Part shown: piece after piece, positions 1 to 9,766 of the stretch
Position numbering within the stretch: the stretch's first letter is position 1
How the letters are laid out: each line of letters opens with the position of its first letter
DNA from: Sphingomonas adhaesiva
Lineage (GTDB): Bacteria > Pseudomonadota > Alphaproteobacteria > Sphingomonadales > Sphingomonadaceae
NCBI RefSeq assembly: GCF_036946125.1
Contig: NZ_JAQIJT010000002.1
Coordinates: 1,052,001-1,116,000, forward strand
Length of the DNA: 64,000 bases
Direction: 5' to 3'
Position numbers and translations under genes: made by a program
Notes under the pieces: model-generated
Told to the model about the DNA's origin: nothing
Databases searched by the model: none
The model's input: only the letters and a program-made list of their open reading frames with translations

Positions 1-871
<871 letters not shown>

Positions 872-872
<1 letters not shown>

Positions 873-1927
873 CAGGCGCGCCGCAGCAGCAGGCGGAAGA
901 CGGTCTGATGCGGGCGTCCCTCGCGCGCATATTGCACGATCCCGCCCATGTCGCGGATCAGCTTGTCGACGAGCGCCAGTCCCAGCCCCTTGCCCTCGGG
1001 CCGGCTGGAGACGAACGGGTCGAACAGATGCTCGGCGATGTCGTCGGGCGCGCCCGGCCCGGTATCGATGACGCAGATCTCGATCGGCAGCGCCACGCGC
1101 GCGCCGTCCTTGCCCGCGGGCACGGTGATGCCGTGGCGGTACGCGGTCGCCAGCGTGATCTTCCGCTCGCCGCGATCGCCGAGCGCGGCGGCGGCATTCT
1201 TCAGCAGGTTCAGGATGATCTGGAGCAGCGCATCGCCATTCCCCATCGCCTGCGGCAGCGACGGGTCGTAGCGTTCCTCGATCGTGATGCCGCGCGCGAA
1301 CCCCGCCAGCGCCACGCCGCGGGCATGCGCCAGCAGCGGGTAGATGTTGAGCGGTTCGACCGCGCGCGGGCGCGTGTCGGTGAAATCCTGCATATGGTCG
1401 ATCAGCGCCGCGATCCGGTCGACCTCGGCGATCATCAGCCGGGTCAGTTCCTCCTGCGCCGCGCCGTCCGCGATCAGCTGCGCCGCGCCGCGGATGCTCG
1501 ACAGCGGGTTCTTGATCTCGTGCGCCAGCATCGCCGCCGCCCCCACCGCGCTGCGTGCCGCCGCCGCGCGCTCGGAGGAGATGCCCAGCCGGCGCGAGGC
1601 GGCGGCATTGTGCAGCGTGATCGTGCGCCAGCCCGGATGGTCGACCACCTCGGTCTCGATCAGGTCGACGCGGATGCGCACCCCGCGCGGCGTCACCATC
1701 TCGGTATCGAACACGGCAAAGGCGTGGCCTTCGCGCCGCTGCGCGGGCTCGGGCAGGTTCAGGATCGTCTGCACCGGCTGCCCCAGCATCGCGCGCTCGG
1801 ACAGGTTGAGCAGCGTCTCGCACTCGCCGTTCGCGCGCGCGACGCGGTCGTCGGGGTCGACCACCAGCAGCGCCACCGGCAGCGCGGCGAGCAGCTCCGC
1901 CTCGTCCGGGCCGCGCATCGACAGCAT
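872..1927 (-). CDS. ntrB: Nitrogen regulation sensor histidine kinase NtrB
   Basis: Cytoplasmic histidine kinase/phosphatase acting on NtrC. It has about 351 residues, close to the usual NtrB length. The N-terminal PAS-like part (about residues 10-110) is followed by a dimerisation/phospho-acceptor helix with the H-box AHEIKNPLSSIRG and a HATPase domain with GPGAPDDIAEHLFDPF and GKGLGLAL. No membrane segment is present, as expected for NtrB. The ATG at 1925-1927 overlaps the dusB stop by one base. The stop overlaps the ntrC start, giving a tight dusB-ntrB-ntrC operon. Confidence 0.95.
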
Positions 1928-2925
1928 CACGCCGCGTCCTGCATCCGGTGCGGCGCGTAGAATTCGGCCAGCATCGCCTGCACGCGCCCCGCGTCGGGCT
2001 CCTGGTTCACCTTGTTGCGGAACTCCGCCGATTCGGCGATGCCCTTGGTGTACCAGCCGATGTGCTTGCGCGCCATATTGACGCCCGTCACGGTGCCATA
2101 GTGCGACAGCATGGCGTCGTAATGCTCGGTAATCACGCGATATTGCTCGTCGATCGACGGGTCGGGGCGTTCCTCCCCGGTCGCCAGCCAGTGCATCACC
2201 TGCCCCAGCAGCCACGGGCGCCCATAGGCGCCGCGCCCGATCATGATACCGTCGGCACCCGACTGCTCCAGCGCGGCCTTCGCATCCTCCACGCCGCAGA
2301 TGTCGCCATTGGCGATCACCGGCACGCGCACCGCGTCCTTCACCCGGCGGATGAACGCCCAGTCGGCCGAGCCCTTGTACATCTGGTTGCGGGTACGGCC
2401 GTGGACCGTGACCATCTTCACCCCCAGGTCCTCCGCGATCCGCGCCAGTTCGGGGGCGTTCAGGCTGTCGTGGCACCAGCCCATCCGCATCTTGAGCGTC
2501 ACCGGCGCATCGACCGCCGCGACCACCGCGCGGATCAGCTCCGCCGCCAGCTTCAGGTCGCGCATCAGCGCGGAGCCGGCGTCGCCGTTGGTCACCTTGC
2601 GCACCGGGCAGCCCATGTTGATGTCGATGATCGCCGCGCCCCTGTCGCGCGCCAGCTTCGCCGCCTCGCCCATCTCATAGGGCGTGCAGCCGACCAGCTG
2701 CATCGACACCGGCTCCTCCGACAGGTGCCAGGCCGCCTTCTGGATCGACTGGCGCGTCTCGCGGATCGCGGCCTGGCTGGCGATCATCTCGGTCACGTTC
2801 AGCCCGCTGCCGTAGCGGCGCACGAGCGTGCGGAACGGCTGATCGGTGACGCCGGTCATCGGCGCGAGCACGACCGGCTGGTCGATCCGCACCGCGCCGA
2901 TCTGGATGGGGGAAAGCCGTTGCAT
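1927..2925 (-). CDS. dusB: tRNA-dihydrouridine synthase (NifR3/DusB)
   Basis: FMN-dependent reductase that converts specific uridines in tRNA to dihydrouridine; historically NifR3 when it precedes ntrB. It has 332 residues. The motif APMTGVTDQPFR lies near the N-terminus and the catalytic Cys is in INMGCPVRKV, followed by TIM-barrel and phosphate-binding motifs (IANGDICG, GRGAYGRPW). The start at 2923-2925 (MQRLSPIQIG) was chosen because homology begins there; a longer upstream frame to 3015 has no family features. First gene of the ntr operon, divergent from ispDF. Confidence 0.95.
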   Translation of the reverse strand: MQRLSPIQIGAVRIDQPVVLAPMTGVTDQPFRTLVRRYGSGLNVTEMIASQAAIRETRQSIQKAAWHLSEEPVSMQLVGCTPYEMGEAAKLARDRGAAIIDINMGCPVRKVTNGDAGSALMRDLKLAAELIRAVVAAVDAPVTLKMRMGWCHDSLNAPELARIAEDLGVKMVTVHGRTRNQMYKGSADWAFIRRVKDAVRVPVIANGDICGVEDAKAALEQSGADGIMIGRGAYGRPWLLGQVMHWLATGEERPDPSIDEQYRVITEHYDAMLSHYGTVTGVNMARKHIGWYTKGIAESAEFRNKVNQEPDAGRVQAMLAEFYAPHRMQDAA

Positions 2926-3008
2926 CACATGACTGCCTGAAAAACGGGCAGGTAGTCGACGCGCGACGCTCTGGCAAGGCGCGCGCGGAACCGCTAGGCG
3001 CGGCGCGC

Positions 3009-4131
3009 ATGACAAATGTCGCCCTTATCGTCGCCGCCGGCACCGGCTCGCGCAGCGGCAGCACGCTGCCCAAGCAGTTCGCGCCCGTCGCGGGCCGCGC
3101 GATGCTGGCGTGGAGCCATGCCGCGCTGTCGGCACACCCCGCGATCGACCGCGTCCTGGTCGCGATCGGCGCGGGGCAGGAGGCGTTGCTGGAGGCCGCG
3201 GTCCCCGGCGCCGCCGCCGTGACGGGCGGCGCGACGCGGCGCGACTCGGTCGCGGGCGGGGGCTCGCGGCGCTGACCGGGCCGGGGCGAATCCTGGTGCA
3301 CGACGCCGCGCGCCCCTTCCTGTCGGCCGCGGTGATCGATCGCCTGCTCGCCGCGCTGGACGATCATCATGCCCGCGATTCCCGTGCTGCCGGTCGCCGA
3401 CACGCTGGTCGACACCGCCGGCACGGTCGTACCCCGTGCCGGCCTGCACCGCGTCCAGACCCCGCAGGCGTTCCGTCTCGACACACTAGCCGCCGCGCAC
3501 GCCGCGTGGGCGGGCGGAGAGGCGACCGACGATGCGCAGATGGTCCGCGCGCTGGGCCATGACGTGGCGCTGATCGAGGGAGATTCGATGCTCGAGAAGA
3601 TCACCTATCCTGCCGATTTCGCGCGCGCGGGGGCCGCCGTGGAGACGCGCTCCGCCAGCGGCCTTCGACGTCCATCGCCTGGAGGATGGCGAGGAGCTGT
3701 GGCTCGGCGGCGTGCTGATCCCGCATCATCAGGGGCTGTCGGGGCACAGCGACGCCGATGTCGCGCTCCACGCCATCACCGATGCGGTGCTCGGCACGAT
3801 CGCGGCGGGCGATATCGGCACGCACTTCCCGCCCAGCGACCCGCAGTGGCGCGGCGCGGAATCGGGCCGGTTCCTTGCCCATGCGCGCCGCCTGGTGGAG
3901 GCGAAGGGGGGCCGCATCACCTTCGTCGACCTGACGCTGATGTGCGAGGCGCCGAAGATCGGCCCGCACCGTGCCGCCATGCAGGCGCGCATCGCGGAAC
4001 TTCTCGGCCTCACGACCGATCGTGTCAGCGTGAAGGCGACGACGACCGAGCGACTGGGCTTTACCGGACGCGGCGAGGGGATCGCGGCGCAGGCGGTCGC
4101 GACCGTCACCGTGCCGCTGGTCGCTGCATGA
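3009..4131 (+). pseudogene. ispDF: ispDF (MEP-pathway cytidylyltransferase/cyclase fusion), interrupted by three frameshifts
   Basis: Bifunctional IspD (2-C-methyl-D-erythritol 4-phosphate cytidylyltransferase) and IspF (MECDP synthase), fused as in many alphaproteobacteria. IspD motifs begin at 3009 (AAGTGSRSGSTLPKQF). The reading frame changes near 3252-3262 (after ATRRDSV, in a G-run), again near 3371-3378 (before IPVLPVADTLVD), and again near 3650-3664 (before FDVHRLEDGEE). The IspF part follows with IPHHQGLSGHSDADV and HFPPSDPQW. All conserved blocks survive in order, but no single frame spans them. Either the assembly has indel errors here or the gene is recently broken. The pathway is normally essential, so error is the simpler reading. 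Confidence 0.85.
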
Positions 4132-4652
4132 GGGCGGCGTTCGCGCTCGCCGCCGCCGCGCTGCTCGCCGCGCCCCCGGCGCTGGCGCAGACGCCGTGCC
4201 TGTCGTCCGCCGACGCCGAGTCGATCGCGCTCGTGGCGATGCCGGAGATCATCCGCGACGCCGGGCGCGTCTGCGCCGCGCTGCCCGCGCGCAGCCTGCT
4301 GCGGCGCATCGACGGCCCGTTCCTCGCCAAATATGACGCGGAGGCGGACCGCGCCTGGCCCGCGGCGCGTACCGCCATCGCGAAGCTCAGCGATCCCGCG
4401 GTGGAACTGCTGCTGATGAGCGATTATGCCCGCACGATGCTCACCTCGATCTTCGCGCCGCAGATCACCGGCCGGATCCAGCCGGCCGACTGCCCCACGC
4501 TGGACCGGCTCGCCACGTTGCTGGAGCCGCTGCCCGCGCGCAACACCGCCGGGATCGTGGTGGCGACGCTGCAATATCTGAAGGCGGAGAAGGCGCGGGG
4601 CAAGCCGGCCAGCATCCCCGACCTGCCGGTCTGCCCGGCCGACGCGAAATGA
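4128..4652 (+). CDS. Secreted protein of unknown function
   Basis: A 174-residue protein with an N-terminal signal peptide (hydrophobic AFALAAAALLAAPPALAQ, likely cut after ALAQ), so probably periplasmic. It has three cysteines in the mature part that could form disulfides, and no recognised domain. The start ATG overlaps the ispDF stop (ATGA) and the stop overlaps the pncC start (ATGA), so it belongs to the ispDF-pncC transcription unit. Function unknown. Confidence 0.8.
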   Translation: MRAAFALAAAALLAAPPALAQTPCLSSADAESIALVAMPEIIRDAGRVCAALPARSLLRRIDGPFLAKYDAEADRAWPAARTAIAKLSDPAVELLLMSDYARTMLTSIFAPQITGRIQPADCPTLDRLATLLEPLPARNTAGIVVATLQYLKAEKARGKPASIPDLPVCPADAK

Positions 4653-5164
4653 GCGACCTCACCCTTCCCGCCGCGCTGGTCGACGCCGCGCGCCGCGTGG
4701 TGGAGGCCAACCGCGCCGCCGGCCGCCGCATCGCGGTGGCGGAGAGCTGCACCGGCGGGCTGGTGTCGGCCGCGCTCACCGAGATTCCGGGCTCGTCGGA
4801 TGTGTTCGAGGCAGGCTTCGTCACTTATTCCAACGAGGCCAAGCGCAAGCTGCTGGCGGTCAGCGGCGACGTGCTCGATACGTTCGGCGCGGTGTCGATC
4901 GCGGTCGCCTGGAGCATGGCACAGGGCGCGCTGGCGAAGTCCGACGCCGATGTCGCGGTCGCGATCACCGGCGTCGCCGGTCCCGGTGGCGGCAGCGAGA
5001 AGAAGCCGGTCGGCACCGTCGTCTTCGCCCGCGCCGAGCGCGGCGGCGACCCGGCGGACGTGGTCGCGGACAAGCGCTTCTTCGGCGACCTGGGCCGCGG
5101 CGGGGTCCGGCTACAGGCGGCGCTGTGCGCGCTCGACCTGCTGCTGCCGCCGGAACCCACCTGA
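4649..5164 (+). CDS. pncC: CinA-type nicotinamide-nucleotide amidohydrolase (PncC)
   Basis: 171 residues, matching a stand-alone CinA C-terminal domain. This family deamidates nicotinamide mononucleotide to nicotinate mononucleotide in NAD recycling. Motifs are AESCTGGLVSAALTEIPGSS near residue 27 and VAITGVAGPGGGSEKKPVGT in the second half, both family hallmarks. The catalytic Ser is in ESCTGG. Starts within an ATGA overlap with the preceding secreted-protein gene. Last gene before an inverted repeat and a convergent gene. Confidence 0.9.
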   Translation: MSDLTLPAALVDAARRVVEANRAAGRRIAVAESCTGGLVSAALTEIPGSSDVFEAGFVTYSNEAKRKLLAVSGDVLDTFGAVSIAVAWSMAQGALAKSDADVAVAITGVAGPGGGSEKKPVGTVVFARAERGGDPADVVADKRFFGDLGRGGVRLQAALCALDLLLPPEPT

Positions 5165-5165
5165 C

Positions 5166-5294
5166 CCCCCTCCCTTTCAAGGCAGGGGTCGGGGGTGGGT
5201 GGAGGCCGGGTGACACGGCTTCCCATGTCCCCGCGGCATCCATATCGCGAGCACGCCACCCAACCCCCAGCCCCTCCCTCGAAGGGAGGGGGGC
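5166..5294. repeat. Inverted pair of a GC-rich palindromic repeat between convergent genes
   Basis: Two near-identical copies in opposite orientation: about 5170-5201 (CCTCCCTTTCAAGGCAGGGG and onward) and about 5257-5292 (ending CCCTCCCTCGAAGGGAGGGG). Each copy also carries a small hairpin around CCCTTTCAAGG or CCTCGAAGG. The pair could fold into one long stem and may stop transcription from both sides. Confidence 0.7.
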
Positions 5295-5300
5295 AGGAGC

Positions 5301-6626
5301 TCACACCGCCCGCAGCGCCTGCTCCATGTCCGCGATCAGATCGTCGGCATCCTCCACCCCGATCGAAATCCGCACCAGATTGTCGGTGATGCCCAGCGCC
5401 CGCTTGCGCGCGTCGGGCACCGACAGATGCGTCATCGCGGCGGGCGCGCTGGCCAGCGTCTCGGTTCCGCCCAGGCTCACCGCCAGCTTGGCGATCCTAA
5501 GCGCGTCGAGGAAACGGAACGCCTCCGCCTCGCCGCCCTTCAGATAGAGCGAGAAGGTCGACCCGCCCCCGCTGCAATGCCGCCGATAGATGTCCGCCTG
5601 CCGCCCCTCCGCCTCGGCCAGAAAGCCCAGATACCCGACATGCTCCACCTTTGGGTGGTCGCGCAGATAGGCGCAGACCCTGGCGGCATTCTCGCCCGCG
5701 CGGCTCATCCGCAGCTCCAGCGTCTCCAGCGAGCGCAGCAGCATCCACGCGGTGTTGGGGTCGCAGATGGTGCCGATCGTGTTGCGCATCGCGCGGATCG
5801 TGTCCATCAGCGCCTTCGACCCCAGCACCCCGCCCGCGACCAGATCGGAATGACCCCCGGCATATTTGGTCAGGCTGTAGACGACCGCATCCGCTCCCTG
5901 CTGCAACGGCTTGGCCCACAGCGGCCCCAGGAAGGTGTTGTCGATCGCGATCGGCGGCTTCTCCGCGGCGTTCGCGAAGATCGCGTCGCGGCCCGCCGCC
6001 ACCGCCTCCACGTCGACCAGCGCATTGGTCGGATTGGCGGGGCTTTCCAGATAGATCAGCGCGACCCGCCCCGATGCCGCCTTGGACAGGACGGCATCGA
6101 TCTCGTCGCGCGTGGCGCCCGCCGGAAAGTCCAGCCAATGCACCCCGAACCGCCCCAGCACGCGCGCGATCAGCGTTTCCGTCGCGGCGTACAGCGGGCC
6201 GGAATGGACGATCGTGTCGCCCGGCCGCACCAGCGACAGGAACAATGTCGCGATCGCGGCCATGCCGCTGGAGAAGATCAGCGCATCCTCCGCGCCTTCC
6301 CAGATGCCGAGCCGATCCTCCAATATCTCCTGGTTCGGTCCGTTGAAGCGCGAATAGACCAGACCTTCCGCGCCGCCCGGACGCTTGCCCGTCACCCCTT
6401 CGAAATGGCGCTTCCCCGCCGCGGCATTGGGAAAGACGAAGGTGGAGGTCAGGAACACCGGCGGCTTCAGCGCGCCCTCGGACAGCGCGGGGTCGTAGCC
6501 GTGCCCCATCATCAGCGTCGCGGGTTTCAGCCTGCGCCCGCCGATCGTGTCCGTCTCCGGCTTGGGCGACACCCGCGCCACCTCGACCCCGGTCAGCGCA
6601 TCTTCGGTCGGTTCGTCCACGGTCAT
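5301..6626 (-). CDS. Cystathionine gamma-synthase/methionine gamma-lyase family PLP enzyme
   Basis: 441-residue fold-type I PLP enzyme of the Cys/Met metabolism family. The Schiff-base Lys is in SLTKYAGGHSD. YSRFNGPNQ, FSSGMAAIA and YLESPANPTN are typical of the family, and the C-terminus has VSLGGTETL and VRISIGVED. It could be a cystathionine synthase, a cystathionine lyase or methionine gamma-lyase; sequence reading alone does not separate these. The ATG at 6624-6626 was chosen because it overlaps the upstream gene's stop (ATGA) and lies just before the family region. Confidence 0.9.
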   Translation of the reverse strand: MTVDEPTEDALTGVEVARVSPKPETDTIGGRRLKPATLMMGHGYDPALSEGALKPPVFLTSTFVFPNAAAGKRHFEGVTGKRPGGAEGLVYSRFNGPNQEILEDRLGIWEGAEDALIFSSGMAAIATLFLSLVRPGDTIVHSGPLYAATETLIARVLGRFGVHWLDFPAGATRDEIDAVLSKAASGRVALIYLESPANPTNALVDVEAVAAGRDAIFANAAEKPPIAIDNTFLGPLWAKPLQQGADAVVYSLTKYAGGHSDLVAGGVLGSKALMDTIRAMRNTIGTICDPNTAWMLLRSLETLELRMSRAGENAARVCAYLRDHPKVEHVGYLGFLAEAEGRQADIYRRHCSGGGSTFSLYLKGGEAEAFRFLDALRIAKLAVSLGGTETLASAPAAMTHLSVPDARKRALGITDNLVRISIGVEDADDLIADMEQALRAV

Positions 6627-7018
6627 TGCGCCCGATAGGGGGTGAACGATCCCAGCGCGCAGCTGCCGGTCGGCATCCCGGGCGGCACGCTGACCGTCTG
6701 CGCGATGTCGCCGCGGCACAGTCTGGACTGGAACTGCCGCGTCACCAGCACGTCGCCGCGCGCGACCCCCTGACACCCGCCGGTGCTCTGGTTGACGTAG
6801 ACCAGCTCGTTGCTGACCCGGTAGATCAGCTTGTCGCCGTATGCCGACAGCGACGGCGGGTCGAACCGCGTGTCGATGCAATCGACCGGCTTGCCCGGCG
6901 TCTTGCCCGCGATCAGCTTCTGATACTCCGCCTCGGGCGTCTCGCGCCCGGCATGCGCGGTGCCGACCGCCACGGCGCTCAGCGCCGCCGCGACCGCGAA
7001 ATGGGTGAGGAACCGCAT
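6623..7018 (-). CDS. Secreted protein of unknown function
   Basis: 131 residues starting MRFLTHFAVAAALSA, with a signal peptide ending near GTAHAG. The mature part has four cysteines and no recognised domain. An upstream ATG at 7028-7030 would add four residues; the later start gives a cleaner signal peptide. The stop overlaps the start of the PLP-enzyme gene, so the two are co-transcribed. Probably periplasmic; function unknown. Confidence 0.75.
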   Translation of the reverse strand: MRFLTHFAVAAALSAVAVGTAHAGRETPEAEYQKLIAGKTPGKPVDCIDTRFDPPSLSAYGDKLIYRVSNELVYVNQSTGGCQGVARGDVLVTRQFQSRLCRGDIAQTVSVPPGMPTGSCALGSFTPYRAQ

Positions 7019-7052
7019 GTCACTCTCCATGAACGTGTCCGCTTCAAACCAA

Positions 7053-7136
7053 CGTCACCCGGAACTTGATCCGGGGTCCCGCTCCTTCCGGGTCGAGAGG
7101 GAGAAAGCGGGACCCCGGTTCGAGGTCGGGGTGACG
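7053..7136. repeat. Long imperfect palindrome (CGTCACCC...GGGTGACG)
   Basis: Left arm CGTCACCCGGAACTTGATCC and GGGGTCCCGC pair with the right arm GCGGGACCCC and GGTTCGAGGTCGGGGTGACG around a loop of about 30 bases. It sits between gloB and the secreted-protein gene. It belongs to the class of dispersed intergenic hairpins seen throughout the window. Confidence 0.7.
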
Positions 7137-7145
7137 GCTGGAACG

Positions 7146-7874
7146 TCACCCCTTGAACGCGTCCTTCCCCGCACGCAGCCGCGCCAGTTCCTCCGCACTC
7201 CCGGCACGCAGGAACGGGTTCGTCGCCCGCTCCGCCCCGATCGTGGTCGGCACCGTCGCCTCGCCCTCCGCGCGCTGCGCATCCACCTGCGCCATCCGCT
7301 CGACCAGCGCCGCATTCGCGCCGTCCACCGACAGCGCGAACCGCCCGTTCGACTGCGTATATTCGTGCCCGCAATAGACCGCGGTGTCGTCCGGCAGCGC
7401 GGCGAAGCGCTGCATATTGGCGAACATCTGCGCTGCGTCGCCCTCGAACAGGCGCCCGCACCCCATGGCGAACAACGTATCCCCGGTGAAGATCACGCCG
7501 TCCGCGACGAAGTGGAACGCGATATGCCCCGCGGTATGCCCGGGCACCGTCATCACGCGCGCCTCGTGCGCGCCCAGCGACACCGTATCGCCCTCGCCCA
7601 CCCCGTCGTCCAGCGTGTCGATCCTGGCGCGCTCTGCCTCCGGCCCGGTCACGCGCGCGCCGGTCGCGGCCTTGATCGCGGCGTTCCCGCCGACATGATC
7701 GGGGTGCCAGTGCGTCGCCCAGATCGCATCGATGGTCCAGCCGCGCGCGGCGGCGGCGTCCAGCACCGGCTGCGCCTCGCCGGCGTCGACCACGAGCGTC
7801 CGCCCGCTGTCGGCATCGTGCACCAGCCAGCTGTAATTGTCGCTCAGGACGGGGAGGCGAACGATCTCCAGCAC
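7146..7874 (-). CDS. gloB: Hydroxyacylglutathione hydrolase (glyoxalase II)
   Basis: Metallo-beta-lactamase-fold thioesterase that hydrolyses S-lactoylglutathione to lactate and glutathione. 242 residues. The metal motif THWHPDHVGGN is at about residue 55, further ligands are in VPGHTAGH and FTGDTLFAMGCGRLFEG, and GHEY is near residue 165. The C-terminal NPFLR matches the family. The start is GTG at 7872-7874, one base after the gloA stop, so gloA and gloB form a methylglyoxal-detoxification pair. Confidence 0.95.
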   Translation of the reverse strand: MLEIVRLPVLSDNYSWLVHDADSGRTLVVDAGEAQPVLDAAAARGWTIDAIWATHWHPDHVGGNAAIKAATGARVTGPEAERARIDTLDDGVGEGDTVSLGAHEARVMTVPGHTAGHIAFHFVADGVIFTGDTLFAMGCGRLFEGDAAQMFANMQRFAALPDDTAVYCGHEYTQSNGRFALSVDGANAALVERMAQVDAQRAEGEATVPTTIGAERATNPFLRAGSAEELARLRAGKDAFKG

Positions 7875-7875
7875 G

Positions 7876-8310
7876 TCACCACGTCCCCGTGTTCGGCATC
7901 GACACCCACGGTTCGGCGGGTTCCAGCACGCCGTCCTGCAACAATTCGATCGAGATGCCGTCCGGCGTCTTCACGAAGGCCATGTGCCCGTCGCGCGGGG
8001 GGCGGTGCACGATATGCCCCGCATCCAACACCCGCTGGCAGGTCGCGTAGATGTCGTCGACGCGGTACGCCAGATGCCCGAAATTGCGTCCCCCGGCATA
8101 TTCCTCCGGGTCCCAATTGTAGGTCAGCTCCACCTCGGCACGCGCGCGCTCGCCCGGTGCCGCCATATCCTCCGGCGCGGCCAGGAAGATCAGCGTGAAC
8201 CGCCCCTTCTCGTTCTCCATCCGCCGCACCTCCTTCAGCCCCAGCAGCTCGAAGAAGGCGATCGTCGCGTCGGGATCGGTGACGCGGATCATCGTGTGCA
8301 GGTATTTCAC
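7876..8310 (-). CDS. gloA: Lactoylglutathione lyase-type VOC protein (glyoxalase I)
   Basis: 144-residue VOC-family protein expected to isomerise the methylglyoxal-glutathione hemithioacetal. The N-terminal HTMIRVTDPDATIAFFELLG and internal ELTYNWDPEEY and FGHLAYRVDDIY are strongly glyoxalase I-like; the C-terminal half has DGISIELLQ with the metal-ligand Glu. The start is GTG at 8308-8310, within a GTGA overlap with the upstream TPR gene. Its position directly before gloB supports the assignment. Confidence 0.92.
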   Translation of the reverse strand: MKYLHTMIRVTDPDATIAFFELLGLKEVRRMENEKGRFTLIFLAAPEDMAAPGERARAEVELTYNWDPEEYAGGRNFGHLAYRVDDIYATCQRVLDAGHIVHRPPRDGHMAFVKTPDGISIELLQDGVLEPAEPWVSMPNTGTW

Positions 8311-9023
8311 TGGGTCGCCTCCGGAAATTGCTTCAGCGCATTGGCGGCCGAACGCCCGGCGGGGGCATCGGGTGCCAGCCGCACCGCCTCGCGCCACGCC
8401 GCCGCCGCCTTCGTCGCATCCCCCGACTGCGCGGCGATATTGCCCGCCTCCAACTGGACCGATGCATCGTCGGCCGACCGCCGCAGCGCCTGCGCGATAT
8501 CGGCGCGCGCGCGGGTGATGTCGCCCTGCCGCCGCGCCAGCGTGGCGGAGAGCAGCCACGCGAGCGGATCGTCTCCCGCGCCGAGCAGCGCCTGGTCCAG
8601 GTCGGTGCGCGCGGCCTTCACGTCCCCCACCGCGACCAGCGCCCGCGCGCGGTCCAGATACGCCTCTCCGCGCGGCAGGCCGGTGAGCGTCCCCGCCGCC
8701 AGCGCGGCATCCAGCGCCTGCCGCGCCTTCGTCGCGTCACCCGCCGCCAGCCAGGCATTGCCCGATTGCGCCCAGTAATCGGCGGCCGCCGGGTCCTTGG
8801 CCAGTTCCGCCGCCCGCGCGGCCTCCGCGAAGACGACGGCCGCCTCGGAGAAGCGGTCCTGCCCCACCAGCGCCAGTCCCAGGCACTGGCGCAGCCGCGG
8901 GCTGGCCCCGATCGCACCGCGCGCGACCTGCTCCGCCGCCGCCGGATCGCGCCGCGCCTGTGCCAGGCACGCCTGCTCCGCGGGCGCCAGCGCCTGGGCG
9001 GCGATCCATGCCAGCAGCATCAT
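8307..9023 (-). CDS. Tetratricopeptide repeat protein
   Basis: 238-residue Ala-rich protein with a short hydrophobic N-terminus (MMLLAWIAAQALA), perhaps a signal peptide or anchor. Several degenerate TPR units follow, for example DYWAQSGNAWLAAGDATKA near residue 83 and ASVQLEAGNIAAQSGDATKA near residue 187. Likely a scaffold in the envelope; partner unknown. Its start overlaps the upstream hydrolase stop (ATGA) and its stop overlaps gloA. Confidence 0.85.
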   Translation of the reverse strand: MMLLAWIAAQALAPAEQACLAQARRDPAAAEQVARGAIGASPRLRQCLGLALVGQDRFSEAAVVFAEAARAAELAKDPAAADYWAQSGNAWLAAGDATKARQALDAALAAGTLTGLPRGEAYLDRARALVAVGDVKAARTDLDQALLGAGDDPLAWLLSATLARRQGDITRARADIAQALRRSADDASVQLEAGNIAAQSGDATKAAAAWREAVRLAPDAPAGRSAANALKQFPEATQ

Positions 9024-9766
9024 GGCACCACATCCTCGACCGCGCGGATCAGCATCGCGATGTCATCCTCGCGCGACAGGCGGTGGTCGCCGTCCTTCAC
9101 CAGCCACGTCTGGACGTGCGGCGAGCGGAAGAGCTCCGCCAGATGCACCGCCCGGTGCCACGGCACGTCCGGATCCTGCTGCCCCTGCAACAGCCGCACC
9201 GGGCCGTCGAAGGCGATCTGTGCGCCGTGCATCAGCCGGTTGGCCTCGCCCGACTGCCAGAAGCGGCGCGTGTAGACGGTCGGCTGCGGACCGTAAGCGT
9301 TGGGGCGCTCCAGCCGGCCATATTGCAGCAGGTACAGTTTCTCCTCCTGGCTGAACCCCCAGTCGGTGAAGTCCGGGGCCGGCGCGACCCCCACCAGCGC
9401 GGAGACGCGCTCCGGGCGCGTCAGCGCGGCGAGCAGCATGATCCACCCGCCCATCGACGAGCCGACCAGCACCACCGGCCCCTGCACCGCATGGTCGATC
9501 ATCGACAGCGTATCGTCGCGCCAGTCGGCCAGCGACTGATCCTCGAACGCGCCCTCGCTCGCGCCGCAGCCGCCATAGTCGAACCGCAGGAACGCCCGCC
9601 CGCTCGCCTTGGCCCACGCCTCCAGCGCCAGCGCCTTCGTCCCGGTCATGTCGCTGGCATAACCGGGCAGGAAGATGACGGTGGGGCCGCGCCCCTCGGT
9701 AAGATGATAGGCGAGCCGCGGACGCGCGGGCGGGGTCAGGTCGTTCATCCCCCGCGACATAGTCAC
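9020..9766 (-). CDS. Alpha/beta hydrolase
   Basis: 248-residue serine hydrolase. Nucleophile elbow GSSMGGW (about residue 103), oxyanion region FLPGYASDM, acid in QGQQDPDVPW and His in KDGDHRLSR give a complete triad. Substrate unknown; esterase or thioesterase are both possible. The GTG at 9764-9766 overlaps the stop of the Mur-ligase gene (GTGA), favouring that start, though MNDLTPP at 9748 is an alternative. Part of a five-gene minus-strand run down to gloB. Confidence 0.88.
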   Translation of the reverse strand: MTMSRGMNDLTPPARPRLAYHLTEGRGPTVIFLPGYASDMTGTKALALEAWAKASGRAFLRFDYGGCGASEGAFEDQSLADWRDDTLSMIDHAVQGPVVLVGSSMGGWIMLLAALTRPERVSALVGVAPAPDFTDWGFSQEEKLYLLQYGRLERPNAYGPQPTVYTRRFWQSGEANRLMHGAQIAFDGPVRLLQGQQDPDVPWHRAVHLAELFRSPHVQTWLVKDGDHRLSREDDIAMLIRAVEDVVP

